A DNA stretch of 64,000 nucleotides from an uncultured Pseudomonadota bacterium. Lineage in GTDB: Bacteria; Myxococcota_A; UBA796; GCA-2862545. The notes beneath the pieces are model-generated. The model saw nothing but the letters and a program-made list of their open reading frames with translations. It was not told the origin of the DNA and did not search any database. Positions 9,135 through 17,133 of the stretch are shown piece by piece. Within the stretch, counting starts at the first letter, position 1; each line of letters begins with the position of its first letter. Where the stretch lies: contig CAIOSP010000200.1 of the NCBI GenBank assembly GCA_903861005.1, positions 21,782-85,781 on the forward strand, read 5' to 3'. The translations under genes were made by a program, and so were the position numbers.

Positions 9135-10050
9135 CCGAGGGCGGCGCGTCCAGATCCGCACGCGCGACAGGCTGAAGCAGCGAGGCCATCTCCATCAGCT
9201 CACGGCGACGCTCGGCGCTCGGCTTCTGCCGCGACGGCACGCTCTTGTGCGGGGCGAGCAGGGGCGCAGGGGCTGGGTCGCTCACGGTCTTGCGCTGCGC
9301 GAGCGCGCCCACCACCGCGGCCGCCATCACCAGCCCAAACACGGGCGGCATCCAGGCCACCGTCCCCTGCACCTGGAAGCGCCGGTCACAGGAGTACGGC
9401 GTGCCCGCCTTGTCGGGGCAGATGCACTTGAAGGCCGCCTCGACCTCTTCGTCCACGTCGTTGGGCGGCTCGTCCGACCACACCGCGCGGATCCCGCGCT
9501 CGATGCCGGCCTCCCGCAGGTTCTTGCGGACGATGCGCGCGAACGGATCGGTGTTCGTGTCTTCGATGTCGGTCACGCGCACGCGGGTGGGGTCCATGCG
9601 CCCGCCCGCGCCCATCGCGGACCACACTGGGATGCCGCGCTCCACGCAGGTCTGGAGCAGGTGCAGCTTGGTCGCCATGTGGTCGATGCAGTCGAGCACG
9701 GCGTCGTAAGGACGGTCGAAGATCTCGTCGCGGGTGTCAGGGCCGTAGAAGGTGGCCAGGCCGCGCACGTCGAGCTTGGGGTGGATGTCCTTGCAGCGGG
9801 CCGCCATCAGGTCGGCCTTCTTCTCGCCCACCGTGCTGCGCAGCGCGTGCACCTGACGGTTGAGGTTGGTCAGGCACACCGCGTCAAAGTCGACGAGCGT
9901 CAGGTGGCCCACACCGGAGCGCGCGAGCGCCTCAGCCGCGTGGCTGCCGACGCCCCCGAGGCCGATCACGGCGATGGAGGCGCCCTCGAGGCGGGCATAG
10001 CCCTCCTGACCCAGGAGAAGCTCGGTACGATGGAAGGCGTGCATGCGCAT
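9127..10050 (-). CDS. tcdA: tRNA threonylcarbamoyladenosine dehydratase TcdA (CsdL)
   Basis: This 307-aa E1-like ThiF-family protein has the nucleotide-binding GLGGVGS at 30-36, followed by the DFDAVCLTNLNRQ block. The dehydratase-type CIDHMATK segment comes next, and the end is long and Pro/Ala-rich. In E. coli this enzyme uses ATP to cyclise t6A37 of tRNA to ct6A. ATG 10050 has a GAGG just upstream, while ATG 10044 in the same frame is an alternative. A hydrophobic segment (WMPPVFGLVMAAAVVGAL) near residue 240 is normal for the family. Nothing in the sequence explains its coupling to the ABC transporter genes. Confidence 0.88.
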   Translation of the reverse strand: MRMHAFHRTELLLGQEGYARLEGASIAVIGLGGVGSHAAEALARSGVGHLTLVDFDAVCLTNLNRQVHALRSTVGEKKADLMAARCKDIHPKLDVRGLATFYGPDTRDEIFDRPYDAVLDCIDHMATKLHLLQTCVERGIPVWSAMGAGGRMDPTRVRVTDIEDTNTDPFARIVRKNLREAGIERGIRAVWSDEPPNDVDEEVEAAFKCICPDKAGTPYSCDRRFQVQGTVAWMPPVFGLVMAAAVVGALAQRKTVSDPAPAPLLAPHKSVPSRQKPSAERRRELMEMASLLQPVARADLDAPPSDG

Positions 10051-10088
10051 GCCGCCTCATTCGCCGATCGCGGGACGACCCGCAAGCG

Positions 10089-11291
10089 TCAGCGCCGTGA
10101 CAGCACCCACAGGTCCACCACCAAGCGCAGCGCGGCGACCACATCGTCCACCGGTAGATCGGCCTCCACCGGCACCACGCCCAGGTCCACAGGCTCGACG
10201 CAGCGGAAGGCCCGGCCGTCCCATTCGGGCTCCGGGAAGCGCGCGCGGGCGACCGGCACGCCGCCAGCGCCCGGCACCGGATCAGACGTGTCCAGCCACT
10301 GGATCGACGCGTACGGGATGCGACGCAGGATCTCCACGTCCATCAGGCCGTGCTGAAAATTGTGTGCCATCCAGTCGTCCGCGACGGCCGCCGACAGCGG
10401 GCCCTGCTGGTCGAGGAGCCCGCCTACCGCGCCGCCCACCGACACCACGGCGATCACGCGGTCGCGCAGGTCCACGCGCTCCGCCAGCGCGCGAAGCACC
10501 AACGGCATCGCGCCGCCCGTCGCCGCGACGATCAGGCGCCGCTCTGGCTTGTCGACCGGCAGCTTGGTCTCCATCACCTTGGCGAGCGCATCCACCGCCG
10601 ACGCCAACGCCACGCGCCCCCAGGGCGCCATCCCGGCCGAGATCGTGTCCCACTCGGCCGCGGTCACCTGACCGACCTGAGCCAGCCGTGTCCGCGCCAT
10701 CTCCCACGCGCCGCCGATCACCGGATCCGCGCACAGCGACGCCAGCGTGCGCAACTCTGCGAACCCCGCGAACGCCGCCGACACGTCCGGGACGCCGGGA
10801 CGCGGGTCGTCGATCAGCAGCCACGACGAGCTCGTCCGGCGCTCCGCCGACGCAGGCAGCGCGTCGTCCCGCACGCGGTCCCAGCCGCTCGCGGCGCCCA
10901 GCCACCGCGCGGGGCTCGCCTCCGCCGGGAGATCGCCCGGCAGGGTCAGGGTCTTGGCCACCGCCTCATCTCGGAGCATGGCCCAGCGCGCGACGATGCT
11001 CGGCAGGCGGGCCAACCTCTCCAGCAGCTCGCCCTCTCCAGGCAAGAGCTTCCCGGGCATCGACTCCACCGTCGGGTGCGCCAGCTTTCGCTCTGGCCAG
11101 CGGCCGAGCGGGTGCCACACGACCCAGCGCATCACGTCCGCCGGGGGACGATCCGCGAGCCGCGCGACCAGGAGGCCCTTGAACCACGCCTCGCCGTCCA
11201 GCTCAGGCGGATGAGGGGCGACAAACCAAGCTGCAGCCAAACCCACGACGGCCGCCATCAGCGCGACCCAGAGGACTGCGGCCGACGTCAC
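10089..11291 (-). CDS. Membrane-anchored protein of unknown function, 400 aa
   Basis: I do not recognise a family. The N-terminus is one hydrophobic helix (residues about 4-25) without a lipobox, suggesting a single-span inner-membrane anchor with the bulk outside the cytoplasm. A Trp-rich stretch follows (ADVMRWVVWHPLGRWPERKLAHPTVES is cut here into its features: two Trp pairs and a basic patch). A segment near 245-275 (RLIVAATGGAMPLVLRALAE) has the look of a strand-turn-helix from an alpha/beta-hydrolase-like fold, but the usual G-x-S-x-G serine is absent. Start is GTG 11291, overlapping the stop of the 51-residue gene (GTGA), so it is translationally coupled to it. Confidence 0.7.
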   Translation of the reverse strand: MTSAAVLWVALMAAVVGLAAAWFVAPHPPELDGEAWFKGLLVARLADRPPADVMRWVVWHPLGRWPERKLAHPTVESMPGKLLPGEGELLERLARLPSIVARWAMLRDEAVAKTLTLPGDLPAEASPARWLGAASGWDRVRDDALPASAERRTSSSWLLIDDPRPGVPDVSAAFAGFAELRTLASLCADPVIGGAWEMARTRLAQVGQVTAAEWDTISAGMAPWGRVALASAVDALAKVMETKLPVDKPERRLIVAATGGAMPLVLRALAERVDLRDRVIAVVSVGGAVGGLLDQQGPLSAAVADDWMAHNFQHGLMDVEILRRIPYASIQWLDTSDPVPGAGGVPVARARFPEPEWDGRAFRCVEPVDLGVVPVEADLPVDDVVAALRLVVDLWVLSRR

Positions 11292-11443
11292 TCGCGACGG
11301 CGCCGATCATCCCGCGTGGGACGGCCGACCGGCACGGGAACCAGCTGGGGCCTGGGCGCCAGCGCGTCCAGCGCCGAGCGGACGCGATCTTCCAGCGTCT
11401 CGATGGCGTCCTGGATCGCCTTCTTCCAGTCCTTTGTCGCCAA
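11288..11443 (-). CDS. Small 51-aa protein, amphipathic helix plus basic tail
   Basis: Start TTG at 11443 follows a strong GGAGGG Shine-Dalgarno, so the longer in-frame extension to 11542 is rejected. The product is one predicted amphipathic helix (about residues 4-26, KAIQDAIETLEDRVRSALDA). A Pro/Val linker and a highly charged end with five consecutive Arg/Asp-rich residues follow. Its stop overlaps the start codon of the 400-aa membrane protein, and a plausible promoter lies just upstream, so it is probably the first gene of the operon. Function is unknown; the helix could bind a membrane surface or a partner protein. Confidence 0.6.
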   Translation of the reverse strand: MATKDWKKAIQDAIETLEDRVRSALDALAPRPQLVPVPVGRPTRDDRRRRE

Positions 11444-11492
11444 TCTTCCCTCCTCTAGGTGTGAGTATCGGATCAGACGCGAGCACAATGAG

Positions 11493-11521
11493 GATCTAGA
11501 CGCATTTCTCGCCGTGTTCAA
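11493..11521 (-). promoter_or_regulatory. Candidate sigma-70-type promoter for the 11443-6617 gene cluster
   Basis: On the minus strand a TTGAAC (11521-11516) is separated by 17 bases from TAGATC (11498-11493). Transcription would start near 11486, about 40 bases before the TTG start of the 51-aa gene. This 100-base gap between the aldehyde dehydrogenase gene and the small gene is visibly more AT-rich than its surroundings. Both hexamers deviate from consensus, so the call is tentative. Confidence 0.35.
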
Positions 11522-11542
11522 TCCTGATTCGTCACGATCCAT

Positions 11543-13087
11543 TCAGAGGCTCGGCCCCAGGACGCGCTCCAGGAGCGTACGATCCGCTTGGATCGCCGTG
11601 CGTTGCTGATAGAACCGCATCCCCCGCACCCCGCCCAATTCCTCGCCACCGCCGGCCTTGCCGGGCCCGCCGTGCACCAGGTTGGGGAGCACTGTACCGG
11701 GCCCGGGGCTCTGATCGGCCACCTTCTTCGATCCCCAGTGGATCCGGCCGTGCCAGGGCGCGAGGCCGAGGACCACCCGCCCGGCCCAGGACTCGTCGTC
11801 GCTGTAGACGCTGGCGACCAAGCCGCCGCCGCCCTTGGCGACCATGGCCACCGCCGCGTCGGCGTCGCCATCCCAGGTCAGCACGGTGGCCACGGGGCCG
11901 AACACCTCGTGCTCGTGCACGTACGGCGCGTCGGCGCCCAGGTCCGTCACGAACACGCGGGGACGCACGAAGAAGCCCGCCTCCGGGAGGTCGCCCTTGG
12001 CGGCGATCAGCTCGTCGAAGTGCGAGGCCAGCGCGTCCACGCCTCGGTTCACGTCGCGGAGCTGGACCGCCGTTGACACCGGACCCACCGACGTCTCACG
12101 GGCGTCCGGGTCACCGACGACCACCCGCTCGAAGTGGTCCGCCAGCGCCTCGCGCACCGGCTCAAGGAGATCGGTCGGGACGAACACGCGCCGGATCGCC
12201 GTACACTTCTGGCCCGCCTTCTGGGTCAGATCGCGGACCATGTCGCTGACGAACATCTCGAAGGTCGGCTCGCCGGGCTCAACGTCCGGCCCAAGCACTG
12301 ACGCGTTCAGCGAGTCGGCCTCGACGTTCACGGGGATGCCGAGCGCGATCACCTTGGCGTGCGACCGAATGGTCCGGCCCGTGTCGCTTGAGCCCGTGAA
12401 GGCGATGACGTCCTGCGGCGCCAGATGATCGAGCAGGTCGCCCGCGCTGCCGCAGAGCAGGCTGACCGCGCCCGGCGGGAGCAGCGCCGCCTCGTCCCAC
12501 AGCTGCACCACCCGCCAGGTGACCAGCGCGGTGGCCGTGGCCGGCTTCACCAGCGCCGGGACACCGGCCAGCAAGCTGACCGCGAGCTTCTCGGCCATGC
12601 CCCACGCGGGGAAGTTGAACGCGTTGATGTGCAACGCCACGCCCTGACGCGGAACCAGCACGTGCTGCCCCACAAACCGGGCCGAGCGACCGATCGCCTC
12701 AGCGTCCCCGTCCAGCAGCACCGTGCGATCGCCGAGCTTGGCCCCGACCGAGGCGTAGTAGGCCAGCGTCGCGCTGGCGCCGTCCACGTCGAACTTGGCG
12801 TCGCCGCGCGTCGATCCGTAGTTGGCGCGGGACAGGTCCACCAGCTCGTCGCGCCGCGCGTGAAGCACGCCGCTGAGCGACTTCAGCAGCGCCCCACGCT
12901 GGGCGAAGGTCAGCGCCCGCAGGGAGGGCCCGCCCACCGTTCGGGCGAACGCGAGCGCCGCGCCCAGATCCAGACCGTTCGAGCTTGCCTCGGCCACGGC
13001 CTGACCGGAGACCGCGTCCACGAGCGACGCGTGCGGCGCAGCCCCGTCGATCCATGCGTCTTGCAGGCGGCTGGTCAGACGTTCCAT
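11543..13087 (-). CDS. PaaZ/BoxD-like semialdehyde dehydrogenase (aldehyde dehydrogenase domain only)
   Basis: This NAD(P)-dependent aldehyde dehydrogenase of about 514 aa has the catalytic C295 (in GQKCTAIRR), the general base E256 (NVEADSLN) and the oxyanion/cofactor block NAFNFPAWG near 156-164. The sequence style resembles the N-terminal dehydrogenase half of PaaZ (ring-cleavage semialdehyde oxidation in phenylacetate catabolism) and the stand-alone 3,4-dehydroadipyl-CoA semialdehyde dehydrogenase BoxD. The MaoC hydratase half of PaaZ is absent; the protein ends with the usual dehydrogenase C-terminus, so this is a natural single-domain form and not a truncation. No paa or box genes are nearby. 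ATG 13087 is preferred over the adjacent 13090. Confidence 0.8.
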   Translation of the reverse strand: MERLTSRLQDAWIDGAAPHASLVDAVSGQAVAEASSNGLDLGAALAFARTVGGPSLRALTFAQRGALLKSLSGVLHARRDELVDLSRANYGSTRGDAKFDVDGASATLAYYASVGAKLGDRTVLLDGDAEAIGRSARFVGQHVLVPRQGVALHINAFNFPAWGMAEKLAVSLLAGVPALVKPATATALVTWRVVQLWDEAALLPPGAVSLLCGSAGDLLDHLAPQDVIAFTGSSDTGRTIRSHAKVIALGIPVNVEADSLNASVLGPDVEPGEPTFEMFVSDMVRDLTQKAGQKCTAIRRVFVPTDLLEPVREALADHFERVVVGDPDARETSVGPVSTAVQLRDVNRGVDALASHFDELIAAKGDLPEAGFFVRPRVFVTDLGADAPYVHEHEVFGPVATVLTWDGDADAAVAMVAKGGGGLVASVYSDDESWAGRVVLGLAPWHGRIHWGSKKVADQSPGPGTVLPNLVHGGPGKAGGGEELGGVRGMRFYQQRTAIQADRTLLERVLGPSL

Positions 13088-13128
13088 CAAGGTCCTCCAA
13101 AGGCGGCACGGTAACGCACCCGGTCGGG

Positions 13129-15189
13129 TCAGCGCAGCGGGATCACGAGCGTCTTCGGCGCGGACGGCGCCGGGTTGTTTCGCCAGGGCAGAATCGCCGG
13201 ATCGACGCCGACCTCCAGCTCAGGCGTGACGCCGGCGGGCCAGGCACCCGTCGCCGCGATCGGCGTGAGCGCGCCGTCGCCGCCGACGATGCCGGTCGCC
13301 AGCACGATCGACGCGACCTCGGCACCCGCCGCGTCGTGACCGACCACGCGAACCCCCCTAACCGCGGCGTTGCCGAAGAAGCCGTAGTTCCAACCCTGGC
13401 CGCGCAGCTGATTGCTGTGGAAGGACACGTCGACCACGTCGTCGTGCGGGTGCCACAACACCAAGCCACGGACCCACATCGGGACCTGACCACCGCCGGC
13501 TTGGAGGGTCACGCGCCAACGAGAGTCCCCGTCCACGTCGGGGAGCCGCGCCGCGTGATCCTCCTGCGGCGCGCCTTCCTCTGGCCAGGTCAGCAGCTCC
13601 TCCGGCGTCAGGACGTAGCGCTGATCAAACGAGGTCGGGCAGCGGCCAGAGGCCGTCGCGTAGAGCACCAGCGCGGAGCGCGGCGCCAGCTCCACCACGC
13701 GGTCCACGCTCGTCACCTGATCCACGAGCAGCGCCCCCGCCATCGCCGCAGGCGTCGCCCACTCCGACGAGGGCGAGTCCTCTTCATGCTCCACGACGAG
13801 CGCGCAGGGTGGCGGGAGCGATCCGGGGAAGGCCTGCCCTTCATGCGCCAACAGCCACGCGACCGGCACCGAGACCTGCCGCTCGAAGTGGGTGCCGCGG
13901 TAGCGAACGGCCAGGGTGCGACCCGACACGTCCTGGAGCGACCAGCCGGTCGCCTGCCGGACCGCGGACGTCCACTCCAGCAGATGCCCGTAGTCAAAGA
14001 CCTCCGGCGCGCGGAGCTCGCGGACGGCCGCGTCGCGCTGGCTCAGCATCACCGTCACGGGCCAAGCGGCCACCAGGCTCGCGCTGAGCCACGCCACACG
14101 CGGCGCCGCCTGGGTCGCCGCGCGCAGGAACGCGCCCGCAAGCAACGCCACGGCCGGCGCGCCCGCAAGCAGGTAGCGACTGTTCACCAGCATGCCCGCG
14201 TTGATCGACGAACCGGCGTAGGCCGCGACAAACAGAGCCACGACGGATCCGCTCGCGAGAAGCAAGCGACCGTCCGAGTACCCGCGGCGGACCCAAGCCA
14301 GGGCGCCTGCCACGCCGACGGCGGCGATCACCGTCCCCCACATCGTGAGCCCCACCGACTCCGGGCTCACGCCCGACCAGCCCGAGAGCTGCGCCACGAT
14401 CCCCGACAGCTCGGTCCACACGTCGTCGGCCAGCTGCGTCGGGATCAGGCCATCCACCTGCTGCTGTGCGCCCATCGCGCGCAGGTTCCACCAGCCGTTT
14501 CGCGCGTCGGAGATCAGGTACGGCGTGTAGGTCGCGACCACCACCCCGACCGCGGCGACCACGTGCCGCGGCTTGGTGACGGGCCGAGCCAGGATCCACG
14601 CCGGCAGCGCGCACAGCGCGAGCAGCGGCACCGACATGTGGGCTGTCGCGCCCACGGCCACACACGCGGCGAACAAGGGCAAGCCGCGACCGTCGCGATC
14701 CAGCACGGCCTTGAGCCACGCCGTGAAGCCGACGGCGAGGAAGACGGGGATCCAGCCCGGGTTCCACAGGGTGCGAAGGCTGCCCCACACGACGGGCGCA
14801 GCCAGCAGCGACGCGAACGTCATCGCGCCTGCCAGTGCGCCGAGCCGCCGCGCCATGTCCCGCGCGAGCCAGCCGGCGCCGACGACGAGCAGCGCCCACT
14901 GCACCATCCATACGAAGCGCGGGTCGTCGCGCAGCTGAAGCACGGCCCACCACAGCGTGTGCATGGCGCCGCCCGGGATGCGCGCGCCGATGCCGTATGA
15001 CAGCTCCGCGCCCATCGTCGGTAGGTCCAAAAAAGAGACGTCGCTCCGCAGCATGTCGCGATCCGACCACAGGTGGTACCGGAAGTCGGTCCGCGCCACA
15101 TGGTCGATCAGGATGCCCACGCTCGCCGCGCCGAGGAGGGCGGCCAGCACACGTTCGAAGCGCGACGATGCGGGGGCGGGGGTGTCCAC
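13129..15189 (-). CDS. Polytopic membrane protein, GT-C / family 39 glycosyltransferase-like
   Basis: This 686-aa protein has about ten hydrophobic segments in the first ~400 residues and a soluble, probably periplasmic, C-terminal domain of about 280 residues. An acidic pair in the first external loop (S-D-R-D-M, residues about 42-46) sits where GT-C enzymes carry their catalytic Asp. The topology matches dolichyl/undecaprenyl-phosphate-sugar transferases (PMT/ArnT type). The donor and acceptor are not predictable. The assigned GTG start at 15189 has only a GAGG immediately upstream, so the true start may be a little further in. It is followed 38 bases later by the dehydrogenase gene on the same strand. 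Confidence 0.65.
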   Translation of the reverse strand: MDTPAPASSRFERVLAALLGAASVGILIDHVARTDFRYHLWSDRDMLRSDVSFLDLPTMGAELSYGIGARIPGGAMHTLWWAVLQLRDDPRFVWMVQWALLVVGAGWLARDMARRLGALAGAMTFASLLAAPVVWGSLRTLWNPGWIPVFLAVGFTAWLKAVLDRDGRGLPLFAACVAVGATAHMSVPLLALCALPAWILARPVTKPRHVVAAVGVVVATYTPYLISDARNGWWNLRAMGAQQQVDGLIPTQLADDVWTELSGIVAQLSGWSGVSPESVGLTMWGTVIAAVGVAGALAWVRRGYSDGRLLLASGSVVALFVAAYAGSSINAGMLVNSRYLLAGAPAVALLAGAFLRAATQAAPRVAWLSASLVAAWPVTVMLSQRDAAVRELRAPEVFDYGHLLEWTSAVRQATGWSLQDVSGRTLAVRYRGTHFERQVSVPVAWLLAHEGQAFPGSLPPPCALVVEHEEDSPSSEWATPAAMAGALLVDQVTSVDRVVELAPRSALVLYATASGRCPTSFDQRYVLTPEELLTWPEEGAPQEDHAARLPDVDGDSRWRVTLQAGGGQVPMWVRGLVLWHPHDDVVDVSFHSNQLRGQGWNYGFFGNAAVRGVRVVGHDAAGAEVASIVLATGIVGGDGALTPIAATGAWPAGVTPELEVGVDPAILPWRNNPAPSAPKTLVIPLR

Positions 15190-15212
15190 CCTCGACCGTT
15201 AGCACTTCACGT

Positions 15213-15228
15213 GCGGCGCTGCCGCCGC
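15213..15228 (-). terminator. Short GC hairpin 3' of the S74-domain lipoprotein gene
   Basis: A GCGGCG / CGCCGC stem of six pairs encloses a 4-base loop, starting about 11 bases after the stop codon on the minus strand. No T-run follows, so it is only a possible terminator, similar in kind to the stronger hairpins elsewhere in the window. Confidence 0.3.
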
Positions 15229-15238
15229 CAACGCGCCC

Positions 15239-15838
15239 CTAGCGGGCCCGAAGAGACGCCTTGAGCTCGCGCAGCTCAGCCTTGAGCGCGTCGATCTCCG
15301 CCTGCTGCGCTTCGAGTCGGGCGTGGTCGGCCTGGACCGCGGCCAACGTGAGGCTCGTGTAGCCGTAGAGATCGACGTGATCCCCGTCGCCCGTCACCGC
15401 CCGGCTGCCCTCCTGATCGTCGATGATGAAGCCGAGGTGCCGCCGCGCGTCCGGCGCGTCCCAGTTGTAGCTCCACGTCGACAGGCCCATGGAGAGCGCC
15501 TGCTTGGCCGCCTCGTCTCGCTCGGCCGAGTCCAGGTAGTGGATGTCGCGCTTGAACTTGCGCCGCGAGATGGGGCAGCCGCCGGGCTGCTGCGTCGGAT
15601 CCTCGGACACGCAGGCCAGCAGCACGTCGCAGTCGTTGACCAGGTCGCAGCGCGCGTCCGCGGTCGCGCAGATGTCGCCCTCCACCTCGCTGGTGCACTC
15701 GGGTACGCCGTCGAACGGCCCGTGGTAGCCGCCGCACGCGGGAGAGCCGCAGGTTGTGTACCAGCGGAGCTGAGTGGGGTCGACGTCGGTCGGGCACGCC
15801 GCCACGAACATCAAGGGGATCAAGAGCGCGCGCTTCAT
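15239..15838 (-). CDS. Lipoprotein with C-terminal S74-type intramolecular chaperone domain
   Basis: Start ATG 15838 gives 199 aa with a clear signal and lipobox VAA-C. The mature N-terminus (~75 residues) is Cys-rich and short (TTCGSPACGGYHG, CDLVNDCDVLLAC), probably disulphide-bonded. From about residue 95 the sequence reads SRRKFKRDI, then ALSMGLSTWSYNW, LGFIIDD, YGYTSLTLAAVQ and a closing coiled coil of about 25 residues. This is the arrangement of the peptidase S74 / tail-spike chaperone domain (S-D-x-x-x-K-x-x-I ... Y-x-W ... G-x-I-A-Q-E ... coiled coil), which in phages trimerises fibres and cleaves itself off. The usual Ser-Asp start is Ser-Arg-Arg here, so autocleavage may be lost. 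Domain assignment is from motif order only. Confidence 0.65.
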   Translation of the reverse strand: MKRALLIPLMFVAACPTDVDPTQLRWYTTCGSPACGGYHGPFDGVPECTSEVEGDICATADARCDLVNDCDVLLACVSEDPTQQPGGCPISRRKFKRDIHYLDSAERDEAAKQALSMGLSTWSYNWDAPDARRHLGFIIDDQEGSRAVTGDGDHVDLYGYTSLTLAAVQADHARLEAQQAEIDALKAELRELKASLRAR

Positions 15839-15961
15839 GGGAGACTCCGGAGTGCGGGGTGGATGGGCCCGTGGCCGCTTGAAAAGCCCGAATTGCTCGC
15901 GAGGTGAACCAAAGAATGCACCGCGCGTGCCCATGACGCCAACTCACACAAACGGGGAACG

Positions 15962-16555
15962 GTGGCCGATCCGCGGTCGCCGGGGCACGAGACCCGGCCA
16001 GTCGGAGTCGTCGTGAGCGAAGCAGACCCACGCCCCCTCACCTTCCGCGTCGCCGGACCCGCCGACGTCCCCGCGATCGTCTCGCTGGTCGAGGCCACGT
16101 TCCGCGGTGATGCCAGCCGCGCCGGGTGGACCACCGAAGCGGACCTGCTCGAAGGACAACGCACCGACGCTGAGGAGGTCGCGGAGCACCTCGCCAACCC
16201 GCACGCGCGCTTCCTGCTCGCGTTGGACGGGGATAAACTCGTGGGTTCGGTGCTGATCAAGGACGACCACGGCTGCGGATACGGCGGGATGCTGTCGGTG
16301 TCGCCGGACCAACAGACATCAGGGCTCGGCTCACGCATGCTCGCCCTCGCCGAGCGCGCGCTCGTCGAGGAGTTCGGGGTCGGCGAGGCCGCGATGACTG
16401 TGATCGTTCAGCGCACCGAGTTGATCGCGTACTACGTGCGCCGCGGCTGGCGCGTCACCGACGAACGCCGCCCCTTCCCCTACGGCCAGCCACGGTTTGG
16501 CCAGCCCAAGCGCGACGACCTGGAGTTTGTCGTGCTGCGCAAGGCGCTTCGCTGA
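15962..16555 (+). CDS. GNAT family N-acetyltransferase
   Basis: The GNAT fold starts at about residue 26 (LTFRVAGPADVPAIVSLVEATF). The acetyl-CoA pyrophosphate-binding motif A is visible as GGMLSVSPDQQTSGLGSRMLALAE, in which QxxGxG/A reads QQTSGLG. The C-terminal AYYVRRGWRVTDER block is typical. The substrate is unknown. Start is assigned to GTG 15962 (GGGGAA upstream), but GTG codons about 16-17 residues further in would also leave the domain intact. The gene is three bases upstream of the pseudouridine synthase gene, so they are cotranscribed. The upstream 120-base gap is shared with the divergent S74-domain lipoprotein. Confidence 0.85.
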   Translation: MADPRSPGHETRPVGVVVSEADPRPLTFRVAGPADVPAIVSLVEATFRGDASRAGWTTEADLLEGQRTDAEEVAEHLANPHARFLLALDGDKLVGSVLIKDDHGCGYGGMLSVSPDQQTSGLGSRMLALAERALVEEFGVGEAAMTVIVQRTELIAYYVRRGWRVTDERRPFPYGQPRFGQPKRDDLEFVVLRKALR

Positions 16556-16557
16556 CC

Positions 16558-17130
16558 ATGCTGATCGCGTTCTACAAGCCGTTCGACGTGCTCAGCCAGT
16601 TCACGCGCGACGTGCCCACGCATCACACGCTCGCGGAGTTCGGCTTTGGCCCTGGCGTCTATCCGATCGGTCGTCTCGACCGAGACTCCGAGGGGCTCCT
16701 GCTGTTGAGCGACGAGGCACGCTGGACCGACCTCTTGCTCAACCCCAAGCGAGCGCACCCGCGGACCTACCACGCGCAGGTGGAGGGGCTGGTCGAAGAC
16801 AGCGCGCTGCTCGCCTTGCGCCGCGGTGGGCTGGATCTCAAGGACTTCCGCACGCGGCCGTGCCTGGCGACCCGGCTGGACACCGAGCCGGAACACCCGC
16901 CAAGAAGCCCGCCGATCCGCTACCGCAAGAGCATCCCCACCACGTGGCTGGAGCTCACGCTCACGGAGGGGAAGAACCGACAGGTGCGCCGGATGACCGC
17001 GACGGTGGGTTCGCCAACCTTGCGCCTGATCCGCGTCGCGATGGGCGGACTCACGATTTCTGATCTGGGCCTCACGCCCGGCAAGTGGCGACCGCTCACG
17101 CCCGCCGAGGTCCAGCGGCTGTTGGCGTAG
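16558..17130 (+). CDS. rluE: RsuA/RluE-family 23S rRNA pseudouridine synthase
   Basis: The protein is 190 aa, close to the length of E. coli RluE, and lacks the N-terminal S4 domain found in RsuA and RluB. The catalytic Asp is D41 in GRLDRDSEG. The family KNRQVRRM motif and the final VAMGGL block are present. RluE isomerises U2457 of 23S rRNA in E. coli. The short, S4-less architecture supports that assignment, but the exact site is inferred. It directly follows the GNAT gene and converges on the esterase gene with three bases between. Confidence 0.88.
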   Translation: MLIAFYKPFDVLSQFTRDVPTHHTLAEFGFGPGVYPIGRLDRDSEGLLLLSDEARWTDLLLNPKRAHPRTYHAQVEGLVEDSALLALRRGGLDLKDFRTRPCLATRLDTEPEHPPRSPPIRYRKSIPTTWLELTLTEGKNRQVRRMTATVGSPTLRLIRVAMGGLTISDLGLTPGKWRPLTPAEVQRLLA

Positions 17131-17133
17131 GGT

